Of a stretch of DNA of 64,000 nucleotides, positions 7,202 to 16,047 are shown one piece after another. The stretch is from Tabrizicola sp. GTDB lineage: Bacteria > Pseudomonadota > Alphaproteobacteria > Rhodobacterales > Rhodobacteraceae. The notes under the pieces are model-generated. The model saw nothing but the letters and a program-made list of their open reading frames with translations, searched no databases and was not told where the DNA came from. A program made the translations under genes and the position numbers. Location: positions 1 through 64,000 of the forward strand of contig NZ_JAEULO010000049.1 in the NCBI RefSeq assembly GCF_016793705.1. Direction: 5' to 3'. Every line of letters begins with the position of its first letter. Positions within the stretch are counted from its first letter, which is position 1.

Positions 7202-9637
7202 ATGGCCGACCTGCCCGTCACCTCTGTCCTGCCCGAACTTGCCGATGCCCTCGCGTCGTGCGGGATGGCCGTGTTGCAGGCCCCGCCGGGCGCCGGGAAG
7301 ACAACCGTCGTGCCGCTGGACCTGCTGGCGCGGGCCGTGGTGGCGGGCCGCATCCTGATGCTCGAACCCCGCCGTCTGGCGGCGCGCGCCTCGGCCGAAC
7401 GGATGGCGGAGACCCTGGGCGAGCCGGTGGGGCGAACCGTGGGCTACCGCATCCGGGGCGAGGCGAAGACCTCCGCCGCCACCCGGATCGAGGTGGTGAC
7501 GGAAGGCATCCTGACCCGGATGATCCAGTCCGACCCGGAACTGACCGGCGTCGGACTGGTGATCTTCGACGAATTCCACGAACGCAGCCTGAACGCCGAC
7601 CTCGGGCTGGCCCTCTGCCTGGAGGTGCGCGGCGCCCTGCGCGAAGACCTGAAGCTTCTGGTGATGTCAGCGACGCTGGACGCTGCCCCGGTGGCGGCTC
7701 TGATGGGCGGCGCCCCGGTGGTCACGTCCGAGGGCCGCGCCTTCCCGGTCGAGACGCGCTGGCTGCCCCGGCCCCCCGACCCCTCGCTGCGGCTGGAGGC
7801 GGTGGTGGCGGGCGCGGTGAAGGCCGCGCTGGAGGAGACGGAAGGCGGGATGCTGGTCTTCCTGCCGGGCGAAGGCGAAATCCGCCGGGTGGAGGCTATG
7901 CTGTCCAGCCTCCCGAACGTCACGCTGCGGCCCCTCTTCGGCGCGATGGACTTTGCGGCGCAGCGGGCGGCGCTGGCCCCGGCAGCAGCGCGGAAGGTCG
8001 TGCTGGCCACCTCCATCGCCGAGACCTCGCTGACCCTGCCCGACATCCGCGTCGTCGTGGACGCCGGCCGGGCACGGCGGGCGCGGTTCGACCCGAACTC
8101 CGGCATGTCGCGGCTGGTGACGGAGCGGGTCACGAAGGCCGAGGCCGAGCAGCGCCGGGGCCGGGCCGGTCGGGTCGCCGAGGGCCTGTGTTACCGGCTC
8201 TGGACCAAGGGCGAGGAAGGCGGCCTCGCCCCCTGGCCGCCCGCCGAAATCGAGGTCGCCGACCTCGCCGGACTGGCGCTGGAACTGGCGCTCTGGGGCG
8301 GCACGGACCTGCCCTTCCTGACGCCGCCCCCGCCGGGTCCCCTGGCCGAGGCCCGCAGCCTGTTGCAGGGGCTGGGGGCGCTGGACGCGCGCGGGCACAT
8401 CACCGCGCATGGTCGGACGCTGGCAGGACTGCCGCTGCACCCGAGGCTCGGGCACATGCTGGCGGTGGCCGGACCAGAGGCGGCGACTCTGGCGGCCCTG
8501 CTCGCGGAACGCGACCCGTTGCGCGGCGCGCCGCCCGACCTTGTCCTGCGGATGCAGGCGGTGGCGCGTCCGGGAGCCGAGGCGGACCGGGGCGTGGTGG
8601 AGCGCATCCGGGCCGAGGCGAAGCGGCTGGCAGCGGCGGCGCGTGGGCTGGTCGGCCACGCTGGCGATCAGGCGGGGGGCTCCCCGGCATACAGCCTCGC
8701 CGAGATGGCCGCGCTGGCCTACCCCGACCGGATCGGCCTGCGACGGAAGGGCGAGGCGCCGCGCTGGGTGCTGTCCGGGGGCAAGGGGGCGGCGATGCCC
8801 GCCGGTCTGCCCCTCTCCGGGGCACGGCTGATCGTGGCGACCAACCTCGATGGCGACGCCCGCGAGGCAACGGTGCGGCAGGCGGTGGCGATCAGCGAGG
8901 CCGAAGTCCGCAGGCTCTACGCCGACCGCATCCGCTGGGTCGAGGTTTGCGACTGGTCCAAGCGCGAGGGTCGCGTCACCTCGCGCAATCAAGAGCGGCT
9001 GGGCGCGCTGGTGCTGGACGACCGGCACTGGGACGCGCCGCCCGAAGCGGTGGCGCAAGCGGCGCTCCAGGGGGTGCGGCTCATCGGCCTGCCCTGGTCC
9101 CCGGCGGCGCGGCGGCTGCGGGCGCGGGCCCGGCTGGCGCGCGGCGAGGGCTGGCCGGGCGTGGAGGATGCCGATCTGATGGCCAGCGCCGGTGACTGGC
9201 TCCTGCCGCATCTCTCCGGAGTGCGGACCGAGGCCGACATCCGGGGCCTCGACCTCGTGCCCGCGCTTCAGGGCCTCTTCGGCTGGGACCGGCTGGCCGA
9301 GATGGACCGGCTGGTGCCAGCCAGCTTCGAGACCCCGCTGGGCCGGAAGATCCCGATCGACTACGAGGGCGAAATCCCCGCGATCGAGGTCAGGTTGCAG
9401 GAAATGTTCGGGGTGACGGTGCATCCCGTGGTCGGCGCGGCGCGGCTGCCGGTCCGGATCACGCTTCTGTCCCCGGCGCGAGCCCCGGTGCAGGTGACCA
9501 CCGACCTGCCTCGTTTCTGGGCGACCTCCTACGCGGATGTGCGCAAGGACATGCGCGGCGCCTATCCGCGCCATCCCTGGCCCGAGGACCCGACCCGGGC
9601 CGAGCCGACGCTGCGGGCCAAGCCTCGGGGGGCCTGA
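7202..9637 (+). CDS. hrpB: ATP-dependent RNA helicase HrpB (DEAH-box)
   Basis: 811 residues, the usual length. Walker A is APPGAGKTT (about 27-35), the DEAH-type box is DEFH (about 123-126), motif III is SAT (about 156-158) and motif VI is QRRGRAGR (about 317-324). The helicase-associated HA2/OB region follows, then the HrpB C-terminal domain ending near AYPRHPWPEDP, a conserved family motif. It acts on RNA in the cytosol; its precise substrate is poorly known. The ATG at 7202 (MADLPVTSVL) with GCGGGG upstream is preferred over an in-frame start at 7148. Confidence 0.95.
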   Translation: MADLPVTSVLPELADALASCGMAVLQAPPGAGKTTVVPLDLLARAVVAGRILMLEPRRLAARASAERMAETLGEPVGRTVGYRIRGEAKTSAATRIEVVTEGILTRMIQSDPELTGVGLVIFDEFHERSLNADLGLALCLEVRGALREDLKLLVMSATLDAAPVAALMGGAPVVTSEGRAFPVETRWLPRPPDPSLRLEAVVAGAVKAALEETEGGMLVFLPGEGEIRRVEAMLSSLPNVTLRPLFGAMDFAAQRAALAPAAARKVVLATSIAETSLTLPDIRVVVDAGRARRARFDPNSGMSRLVTERVTKAEAEQRRGRAGRVAEGLCYRLWTKGEEGGLAPWPPAEIEVADLAGLALELALWGGTDLPFLTPPPPGPLAEARSLLQGLGALDARGHITAHGRTLAGLPLHPRLGHMLAVAGPEAATLAALLAERDPLRGAPPDLVLRMQAVARPGAEADRGVVERIRAEAKRLAAAARGLVGHAGDQAGGSPAYSLAEMAALAYPDRIGLRRKGEAPRWVLSGGKGAAMPAGLPLSGARLIVATNLDGDAREATVRQAVAISEAEVRRLYADRIRWVEVCDWSKREGRVTSRNQERLGALVLDDRHWDAPPEAVAQAALQGVRLIGLPWSPAARRLRARARLARGEGWPGVEDADLMASAGDWLLPHLSGVRTEADIRGLDLVPALQGLFGWDRLAEMDRLVPASFETPLGRKIPIDYEGEIPAIEVRLQEMFGVTVHPVVGAARLPVRITLLSPARAPVQVTTDLPRFWATSYADVRKDMRGAYPRHPWPEDPTRAEPTLRAKPRGA

Positions 9638-9794
9638 CGTTGCAGGACGCGGATTTGGGCCGCAGGAAGCCGGAAGCGGGACCGACGGCGCCCGGTCGAT
9701 TTCCTTTCAGCCTTGCAACACGGATTGATCGGGGCGCCCTTCCCCCTGCCCGACGCGCGGATTATGACCGGCGCTAACAGTGAAGAGGCGGACG

Positions 9795-10994
9795 ATGCAG
9801 GGTGATGTTCGGGCGCGGCGCGCGCGGTGGGCGGTGGCGGCGATGTTTCTCGCCAACGGCTTTGTCATGGGGGCATGGGCGCCGCAGATTCCGCTGCTGA
9901 TGCCGCGCCACGGCGTGACGGAATCCATGCTCGGTCTCCTGATCCTTGTGCTCGGCCTGGGGGCGGTCTCGGCCATGCTCTTCGCCGGACGGCTGATCAG
10001 CCTTTACGGCGGTCGGCGGGTGCTGTCGCTCTTCTCGCTCGCGCTGATTCCGGTGCTGCCGATGGTGGTTTTTTCGCCGAACCTCTGGGTTCTCGCGCTT
10101 TTCATGGCGGTCTTCGGCGCGATGGCGGGCTGCATGGATGTGGCGATGAACTCCCAGGCGGTCGAGATCGAGCGGCGGCTGCACAAGGCGATCATGTCCT
10201 CCTCCCACGGGTTCTGGAGCCTCGGCGGCTTCATCGGCGGCTCGGCCGGGGCCTGGGTGATCGCGCAGTGGGGATCCGAGGTGCAATCGCTCATGACCGC
10301 CGGAGTTGTGGCCGGGGTCGTGCTGGCAGCGATGCCCTTCCTCTTGCCCGATGCCCCTCACGGTCCGGCGACCAAGGCAGTGGCGGTACCGAAGACGAAG
10401 CTCTTTCCTAAGGACTTCCACATCTGGTTGCTGGGGTTCCTCGCGCTCTTCTCGATGGTACCCGAGGGGGCGGTGCTGGACTGGGCGGCAATCTATTTGC
10501 AGAAGGAGATGGGGTCGGATGTCTTCGTCTCCGGCCTCGCCTTCGCCTTCTTTGCAGGGGCGATGGCGGTGATGCGTTTTCTGGGCGACACGGTGCGCAA
10601 TCGCTTCGGTGCGGTCCAGACGCTGCGCATTTCCGGCTGGCTGGGGGCGGCGGGTTTGATGGGTGGCGCGCTCGCACCCCAAGACTGGATGGTGATCGTC
10701 AGCTTCGCGGCGGCGGGGCTGGGGGTGGCGAACATGGTTCCGATCCTGTTCTCGGCGGCGGGCAATCACCCGAACCTGCCCTCGGCCAGCGCGATCTCGA
10801 TCGTGACCATGGTGGGATACTGCGGCATCCTGGTCGCCCCCTCGACGATCGGGTTCCTGGCCGAACACGCCGGGTTCCGGCCCACCTATGCCGGGCTTGC
10901 GCTGATCCTGGTGGTGGTGGCGCTCCTCGCCGCGCGGGCGGCGGATGCCGATGCCAGGCGCAGCCTGCCGCCTTCGGCCGCCGCGCCCGCATGA
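9795..10994 (+). CDS. Major facilitator superfamily transporter (YbjJ-like)
   Basis: 399 residues with about twelve hydrophobic segments, beginning RWAVAAMFLANGFVMGAWAP and ending in a Lys-free Ala-rich tail. The MFS loop 2-3 signature is seen as AGRLISLYGGRRV. The sequence resembles the YbjJ/FucP-like branch. The substrate is unknown. The ATG at 9795 has AAGAGG six bases upstream; a GTG at 9780 is also in frame. It is followed by a nested hairpin at about 10995-11034 without a clear T-run, and it converges on the DUF1993 gene. Confidence 0.85.
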   Translation: MQGDVRARRARWAVAAMFLANGFVMGAWAPQIPLLMPRHGVTESMLGLLILVLGLGAVSAMLFAGRLISLYGGRRVLSLFSLALIPVLPMVVFSPNLWVLALFMAVFGAMAGCMDVAMNSQAVEIERRLHKAIMSSSHGFWSLGGFIGGSAGAWVIAQWGSEVQSLMTAGVVAGVVLAAMPFLLPDAPHGPATKAVAVPKTKLFPKDFHIWLLGFLALFSMVPEGAVLDWAAIYLQKEMGSDVFVSGLAFAFFAGAMAVMRFLGDTVRNRFGAVQTLRISGWLGAAGLMGGALAPQDWMVIVSFAAAGLGVANMVPILFSAAGNHPNLPSASAISIVTMVGYCGILVAPSTIGFLAEHAGFRPTYAGLALILVVVALLAARAADADARRSLPPSAAAPA

Positions 10995-11082
10995 GGCGGG
11001 CAGGGGTAAATAAACCCTGAATGCCCACGATCAAGCCATTGATTTTACATGACTCACCCTGCCTGTCCCGCGTGGACAGATT

Positions 11083-11577
11083 TCAAGGCGCGCCCATGTA
11101 GTCGCGCTTGCCCAGTTCCACGCCGTTCGCCCGCAGGATGTCGTAGGCGGTGGTGAGGTGGAAGAAGAACTGCGGCAGGGAGTAGAAGGACAGGAACTCG
11201 TCGCCCTTCAGCACCATGTCGCGGCCCCCGGCCTTGAAATGCACCTCGCGGGCATCGGCATGGGCGAAGTCGGCGGCCTGGAAACTGCCCATGTAGCCCC
11301 GCGCCGCCGCGATCCGGTCCTTCAGTTCCGCAAAGCTTGTCTCGGTGTCCGGGAAGCTCTTCGGCTCCTGCCCCGCCAGCCGGGCCGTGCCGCGCGCCGC
11401 GAAGTCGCAGGCAAGCTGCACCTGGCGGGCAAAGGGGAACATATCGGGGAACAGCCGGGCGGCGAGGATCACCTCGGGCTTGATCTTCTTCGCCTCGCAA
11501 TGCGCTTGGGCCTTGTCGAGGATCACGGCGAGGGCGGAAAGAAAGCGGTCGAAGACGGCGACGGAACGGCGGTGCAT
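11083..11577 (-). CDS. DUF1993 family protein
   Basis: 164 residues, all helical in appearance, with the family pattern near the C-terminus (EFLSFYSLPQFFFHLTTAYD and GVELGKRDYMG). The family is related to DinB-type four-helix bundles and has no established function. The start MHRRSVAVFDRF follows a strong AGGGAGG. A paralogue lies at 28774-29241. The two share the FFFHLT(M/T)AY and GKxDxxG segments. Confidence 0.85.
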   Translation of the reverse strand: MHRRSVAVFDRFLSALAVILDKAQAHCEAKKIKPEVILAARLFPDMFPFARQVQLACDFAARGTARLAGQEPKSFPDTETSFAELKDRIAAARGYMGSFQAADFAHADAREVHFKAGGRDMVLKGDEFLSFYSLPQFFFHLTTAYDILRANGVELGKRDYMGAP

Positions 11578-11663
11578 GGCGGCCTCCCTTGGGGTTTCAT
11601 CCAAGGTGGCGGATGCCGCACGGATTGCCAAGGGGGCGGTTTTCAGGGCGCCCCCCGGCAGGC

Positions 11664-12095
11664 TCAGGCGCGAGCGGCCTCCAGCGTGGCGGCAAGGCGT
11701 TCGAGGATGAGCTTCCAGCCGCCCCTGTGTCCGTCGCGCGCGCCTTCGGACAGGAACCTGACCTGCGACAGCGTCAGCTCAGTACCCTCTGTCACCGGGG
11801 CGAGGCGGATGGTGACTTCGCTGTCGGCGGGGGAATACGGCGATTCCCAGGTGAAGCGGATGAGGCTGTACGGGATGAGCTCTCGGTAGATGCCCTGATG
11901 GGCGATGTCCTTGTCCGAGGTCATCACGATGCGGAAGACGCCGCCGACGCGGGGGTCGGTGCGGGCCTCGGTCACGCGCTGGTCGGCCCCGCCTGCCATG
12001 AAGCGGCTGATGGTGTCGGGGTCGAGCCAGGCGGCATAGACGGCTTCGGGGCTGGCCTTGATCGTGCGGCTGAGGGAAAGGGTGAGATCAGTCAT
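11664..12095 (-). CDS. SRPBCC (AHSA1-type) domain protein
   Basis: 143 residues forming one START-like helix-grip domain. It begins LSLSRTIKASPEAVYAAWLD and ends with the long C-terminal helix GWKLILERLAATLEAARA. The family binds hydrophobic ligands or acts as Hsp90-co-chaperone-like domains. It is the second gene of a pair with an ArsR regulator and overlaps its stop by eight bases. This ArsR-AHSA1 arrangement is common in Alphaproteobacteria and suggests that the protein's production, or its ligand, is under ArsR control. Confidence 0.9.
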   Translation of the reverse strand: MTDLTLSLSRTIKASPEAVYAAWLDPDTISRFMAGGADQRVTEARTDPRVGGVFRIVMTSDKDIAHQGIYRELIPYSLIRFTWESPYSPADSEVTIRLAPVTEGTELTLSQVRFLSEGARDGHRGGWKLILERLAATLEAARA

Positions 12096-12444
12096 CGGTC
12101 TGGTCCTTTGCGAAATGGGCTTCCAATGCGTCGAGCCGGAGCTCCCAGACCGACCGCAGGTCCTGGAACCAGCGGAAGGCCTGTTGCAGCGGCACGAGGT
12201 TCACCTCGATCAGATGCTCGCGCCACCGGGTCCGGCGGCTGACGAGACCGGCCCGTTCCAGCACCATGATGTGCTTCGACACCGCGTTGAGGCTCGTGTC
12301 GAAGCGCGCAGCGATGTCGGTGACGCGAGCGGGGCCTTCCTGCGCCAGGTGCGTCAGGATGGCGCGCCGCGTCGGATCGCCAGCCGCCTTGAGGGTCAGG
12401 GACAGCGGGTCGGGTGCGGGATCGGAGTCGATTCGTTCAACCAT
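12088..12444 (-). CDS. ArsR-family repressor partnered with SRPBCC protein
   Basis: 118 residues. The wHTH spans residues about 15-95: LKAAGDPTRRAILTHLAQEG, the recognition helix FDTSLNAVSKHIMVLERAGL and the wing RRTRWREHLIEVN. It belongs to the subgroup found next to AHSA1 genes, which lacks the metal-binding Cys pair. The gene overlaps its partner (stop inside the SRPBCC start). Two near-identical palindromic sites, one covering its own start codon, indicate autorepression. Confidence 0.9.
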   Translation of the reverse strand: MVERIDSDPAPDPLSLTLKAAGDPTRRAILTHLAQEGPARVTDIAARFDTSLNAVSKHIMVLERAGLVSRRTRWREHLIEVNLVPLQQAFRWFQDLRSVWELRLDALEAHFAKDQTDD

Positions 12445-12492
12445 ATGGATGAATTACGTCAGCTCACGCCATGAGTCAACCATATGGATGAA
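12436..12492. promoter_or_regulatory. Tandem ArsR operators
   Basis: TTCAACCATATGGATGAA at 12436-12453 recurs at 12475-12492 with only its first base changed. The two copies start 39 bases apart. Each is a dyad with core CCATATGG and outer TTCA/TGAA, with one mismatch per arm. The first overlaps the ArsR ATG (12444-12442) and the second lies where its promoter should be. Confidence 0.7.
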
Positions 12493-12501
12493 CGAAAAGG
12501 C

Positions 12502-12536
12502 AAAAGAAAGCCGCGCCGGTCGGAGACGGGCGCGGC
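12502..12536 (-). terminator. Rho-independent terminator of argF
   Basis: On the minus strand GCCGCGCC pairs with GGCGCGGC across an 11-base loop, followed by TTTCTTTT, just after the argF stop at 12547. It separates argF from the ArsR promoter region. Confidence 0.8.
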
Positions 12537-12546
12537 GGGGACCGGC

Positions 12547-13473
12547 TCAGACGCCGAGGCACCAGCGCATCACCGCCTTCTGGGCGTGAAGGCGGTTCTC
12601 GGCCTCGTCGAAGATCACCGAATGCGGGCCGTCCATCACCGCGCTTGTCGCCTCGTCGTTGCGATGCGCGGGCAGGCAATGCATGAACAGGCTGTCGGGC
12701 TTCGCGCGGCTCATCAGCTGTTCGTTCACCTGATAGGGCCGCAGCTGGTTGTGGCGGCGTTCCTTGGCGGATTCCGGGTCGTGCATCGAGACCCAGGTGT
12801 CCGTCACCACCAGGTCGGCCCCCTCGACCGCCGTGAAGGGATCACGCTGGATGGTGATCTTCGACCCCTTCTCGCGGGCGAAGGCGACGAACTTGTCTTC
12901 TGGGTCCAGTGTCTCCGGGCCAGTAAAGGTGAAGTCGAAGCCGAACTGCCCGGCGGCGTGCAGGAACGAGGCCGCGACGTTGTTGCCGTCGCCGCACCAG
13001 ACCACCTTCTTGCCCGCGATGGGGCCACGGTGTTCCTCGTAGGTCATGACATCGGCCATGATCTGACAGGGATGGGTGCGGTTCGTAAGGCCGTTGATCA
13101 CCGGAACGGTGGCATGTTCCGCCATCTCCAGCAGCGTCGCCTCCTCGAAGGTGCGGATCATGATCAGGTCGACATAGCGCGACAGGACGCGGGCAGTGTC
13201 GGCGATGGTCTCGCCATGGCCGAGCTGCATCTCCTTGCCCGATAGCACCATCGTCTCGCCGCCCATCTGGCGGACGCCGACGTCGAAGGACACCCGGGTG
13301 CGGGTCGAGGGTTTCTCGAAGATCAGCGCGACCATGCGGCCCTTGAGCGGGGTCTCGTCGTCGGGCGAACCCTTCGGGCGGCCGTTGCGGGCGGTCTTCA
13401 TCGCCTGGGCATTGTCGATCATGGCCCTGAGGTCGCGGGGGTCGGTCTTGTGGATGTCGAGGAAGTGGTTCAT
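12547..13473 (-). CDS. argF: Ornithine carbamoyltransferase
   Basis: 308 residues. The carbamoyl-phosphate loop is STRTR (56-60), followed by HPCQ near residue 130 and the ornithine-binding and catalytic Cys in HCLPAHR (265-271). It makes citrulline from ornithine and carbamoyl phosphate in arginine biosynthesis, in the cytosol as a trimer. It is downstream of argD on the same strand with an 80-base gap holding a repeat, so the two probably form an operon. Carbamoyl phosphate comes from CarAB (carB at 33125). Confidence 0.97.
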   Translation of the reverse strand: MNHFLDIHKTDPRDLRAMIDNAQAMKTARNGRPKGSPDDETPLKGRMVALIFEKPSTRTRVSFDVGVRQMGGETMVLSGKEMQLGHGETIADTARVLSRYVDLIMIRTFEEATLLEMAEHATVPVINGLTNRTHPCQIMADVMTYEEHRGPIAGKKVVWCGDGNNVAASFLHAAGQFGFDFTFTGPETLDPEDKFVAFAREKGSKITIQRDPFTAVEGADLVVTDTWVSMHDPESAKERRHNQLRPYQVNEQLMSRAKPDSLFMHCLPAHRNDEATSAVMDGPHSVIFDEAENRLHAQKAVMRWCLGV

Positions 13474-13500
13474 GTCGTTTCGCTTTTGGGACCCGTGGAG

Positions 13501-13550
13501 CCGGGGGTTTCACACCCCCGGACCCCCGTGGGATATTTGGGGACAGAAAA
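13501..13550. repeat. Hairpin plus dispersed extragenic repeat, copy B
   Basis: A perfect 8-bp hairpin (CCGGGGGT, 5-base loop, ACCCCCGG; 13501-13521) is followed by GTGGGATATTTGGGGACAGA. The latter resembles the repeat cores at 7119 and 31116-31201. It fills the argD-argF gap and could act as an mRNA-stability or processing element between the two genes. Confidence 0.5.
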
Positions 13551-13553
13551 TGT

Positions 13554-14744
13554 TCAGGCGGCCTTCGCCATGGCTGTGGCGGTCTGGTCGAGCCGTCGCA
13601 GCGCCTCGGCGATGTCGGCGTCGGGGATGTTGAGCGCAGGGAGCAGCCGCAGCACGTTGTCGGCGGCGGCAACGGTCAGGATGCCGGCGTCGTAGCCCGC
13701 CTTCACCACGTCCGCCGGGGCGGGCCTGCATTTCAGGCCGAGCATCAGCCCCTCACCCCGGACAGCCTCGAAGACTGTCGGATGGCGGGCGACGAGGCTT
13801 TCGAGGCCCTGCCGGAACAGCGCCCCCTTGCGGGCAACCTCGGCCAGGAAGGCGGAATCGGCGATGATCTCGGTGACTTTCGCCCCCACGGCACAGCCGA
13901 GCGGGTTGCCGCCGTAGGTGGAGCCGTGGGTGCCCGCCGTCATGCCCGAAGCGGCGCGTTCGCTCGCCAGCACCGCGCCCAGCGGGAAGCCTCCGCCGAT
14001 GCCTTTCGCCACCATCATGATGTCGGGCGTCACCCCCGCCCATTCATGCGCGAAAAGCCGTCCCGTCCGGCCCATGCCGCATTGCACCTCGTCGAAGATG
14101 AGGAGCGTGCCGGTGGCATCGCACAGGTCGCGCAGGCCCTTCAGGCACTGGTCGGGGACCACGCGGATGCCGCCCTCGCCCTGGATCGGTTCGATGATCA
14201 CGGCGCAGGTCTTGTCGGTGATCGCCGCGCGGATCGCGGCGTGGTCGGCATCCGTCACGGGCCATTGCAGATGGGTGAAGCCGGGCATCAGCGGGCCGAA
14301 GCCCTTGACCATCTTCTCGGACCCCGCCGCCGCGATGGCGCCGGTGGAGCGGCCGTGGAAGGCGCCTTCGAAGGCGACGATCTGCGTGCGCTCGGGCTGG
14401 CCCGCGTCATGATGGAACTTGCGCGCCATCTTGATCGCCAGCTCAGCGGTTTCCGTCCCCGAATTGGTGAAGAACACGGTGTCGGCGAAGGTGGTGTCAG
14501 TCAGAAGCCGCGCCAGCCGCTCCTGTTCCGGGATCGTGTAGACATTCGAGACATGCCACAGCTTCTGCGCCTGTTCGGTCAGCACCTGCACCAGCGCAGG
14601 ATGGGCATGCCCCAGCGCATTGACCGCGATGCCCGAGCCGAGGTCGAGGTATCGGCGCCCGTCCTCGGCGATCAGCCAGCTGCCCTCGCCCTTCACGAAG
14701 GACAAGGGCGCGCGGTTGTAGGTCGGCAGGACGGAGGGGATCAT
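13554..14744 (-). CDS. argD: Acetylornithine aminotransferase (class III PLP enzyme)
   Basis: 396 residues. The phosphate-binding segment is FFTNSGTETAE (about 91-101), the PLP pyridine Asp is in FDEVQCGMGRTG (D218) and the PLP Lys is in MMVAKGIGGG (K247). It converts N-acetylglutamate semialdehyde to N-acetylornithine, and may double as succinyldiaminopimelate aminotransferase in lysine synthesis, as known for other ArgD proteins. The ATG at 14744 (MIPSVLPTYNRAPL) is chosen over an upstream in-frame extension. The 290-base region upstream, shared with the divergent Hint gene, must hold its promoter. Confidence 0.95.
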   Translation of the reverse strand: MIPSVLPTYNRAPLSFVKGEGSWLIAEDGRRYLDLGSGIAVNALGHAHPALVQVLTEQAQKLWHVSNVYTIPEQERLARLLTDTTFADTVFFTNSGTETAELAIKMARKFHHDAGQPERTQIVAFEGAFHGRSTGAIAAAGSEKMVKGFGPLMPGFTHLQWPVTDADHAAIRAAITDKTCAVIIEPIQGEGGIRVVPDQCLKGLRDLCDATGTLLIFDEVQCGMGRTGRLFAHEWAGVTPDIMMVAKGIGGGFPLGAVLASERAASGMTAGTHGSTYGGNPLGCAVGAKVTEIIADSAFLAEVARKGALFRQGLESLVARHPTVFEAVRGEGLMLGLKCRPAPADVVKAGYDAGILTVAAADNVLRLLPALNIPDADIAEALRRLDQTATAMAKAA

Positions 14745-15034
14745 GGAACGGGGTCCTTCAGGTGAAAGCCAATGGGTGCCCGAGGGCTGGCTGGGAGTCA
14801 ACTTGGGGAGAGGACAGGCGCGATTGCGCCGATGACGGCGGGACAGGCGTCAGACGCGACGGCGTCGGCGCGAGGCGGGGATATGGGCGGATCCTGCGGT
14901 CATGCCGCGTCAGTAGCGGGAATGGGGCGCGCGGTAAAGCGGTTTCCGATGCGCAGGGTTTTTCGCTGGCAATGACCTGTAAACGCTGGCAAGGCAGGAT
15001 CGGGGGACGGGAAGGTCAGGGGTTCTGGACAGGC

Positions 15035-15967
15035 ATGGTTGCTGAGCGCATCACTGTCGGCGTCTATGCGCTCGACCGGGTGATCCTGCCGAAACCGGCA
15101 GGGGCGAAGGGCTGGGCCGCTCGGCTGGCCGAGGCGCTGCCGGTGCTGACGGACGGTGCAGTGCCGGTTCCGATCCACCTGTCCGAGGGGCCGGAAGGGC
15201 TGGTGCTGACCGAAGACGCCCCGCTTGGGCTGGAGCATCCGGCCGGAAGCGCCGTCGCCGTCGAGCCGGTCGCAGGGCGGCCGGGGTTTTTCCTGCTCCG
15301 CATCGGCGGCAAGGCGGCCGGGCTTTCCAGCGCCCTGCCCTGGAATCCCGGAAGTGAGCCGTCCCTTCACGGCGTGACGCTGCCCGAGGCGCTGGCGGGT
15401 TTTGCAGCGGGCACACTGATCGACACGCCCGACGGACCGCGCGCGGTCGAGACGCTGGTCGCGGGAGAGGTGGTGACGACCCTCGGAAACGGCTCGCGCC
15501 CGCTGCGCTGGGTCGGGCGGCGGCGGGTGGAGGCGGTGGAGATGCTGGCGCATCCCGGCCTTCGTCCCGTGGCCTTCGAACCCGGCATCCTGGGCAATGC
15601 GCGGGATTTGCTCGTCTCGCCGCAGCAGCGGCTGCTGATCGACGACTGGCGCGCCGCAGTCTATTTCGGCGAGGATCGGGTGCTGGTCGCAGCTCAGGCG
15701 CTGGTCGATGATCAGGCCGCGCGGGTGATGTTGCCGGCGGGCGGCATCGACTATGTGATGCTGCTCTGCGACCGGCATGAGGTGCTTTTGGCCGAAGGCG
15801 CGCTGTCGGAGAGCTTCCATCCGGGCGAGACAGGCCTCGCCGCGCTTCTCCCCGAGGACCGGGCGCGGCTGACCGCAGTCTGTCCCGAGCCCGATCTGCT
15901 GCGCCGCCGGGCAGCCTTTCCCATCGTGCGCAACGCAGAGGCGCGGGCGCTCCGGCTGCACCCCTGA
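15035..15967 (+). CDS. Hint-domain (hedgehog/intein-like) protein, Cys1 apparently lost
   Basis: 310 residues. An N-terminal region (1-120) of unknown fold precedes a Hint_2-type domain. That domain starts at FAAGTLIDTPDGPRAVETLV (about 123-142) and continues with WVGRRRVE, LVSPQQRLLID and a C-terminal VMLLCDRHEVLLAEG. Such proteins are numerous in Rhodobacteraceae and often carry CFxxGT at the domain start. Here Gly122 stands where the autoprocessing Cys is expected, so the domain may not self-cleave. The start is uncertain: ATG 15035 (MVAERITVGV) or ATG 14972. It is divergent from argD. The 290 bases between the two (14745-15034) hold no other gene I can support. Confidence 0.75.
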   Translation: MVAERITVGVYALDRVILPKPAGAKGWAARLAEALPVLTDGAVPVPIHLSEGPEGLVLTEDAPLGLEHPAGSAVAVEPVAGRPGFFLLRIGGKAAGLSSALPWNPGSEPSLHGVTLPEALAGFAAGTLIDTPDGPRAVETLVAGEVVTTLGNGSRPLRWVGRRRVEAVEMLAHPGLRPVAFEPGILGNARDLLVSPQQRLLIDDWRAAVYFGEDRVLVAAQALVDDQAARVMLPAGGIDYVMLLCDRHEVLLAEGALSESFHPGETGLAALLPEDRARLTAVCPEPDLLRRRAAFPIVRNAEARALRLHP

Positions 15968-16047
15968 CCCCTTGCAAGAGCCACCCTTGCGGCCCCCTGC
16001 CCCGGACGGATAGAATGCCCGGGTAGCACAGACAGGCGGAGATCGGG

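Noticed and set aside
14745-15034. Possible small gene in the argD-Hint divergent gap
   Set aside because: Short frames here have no ribosome binding site or recognisable product, and the region must contain two divergent promoters.
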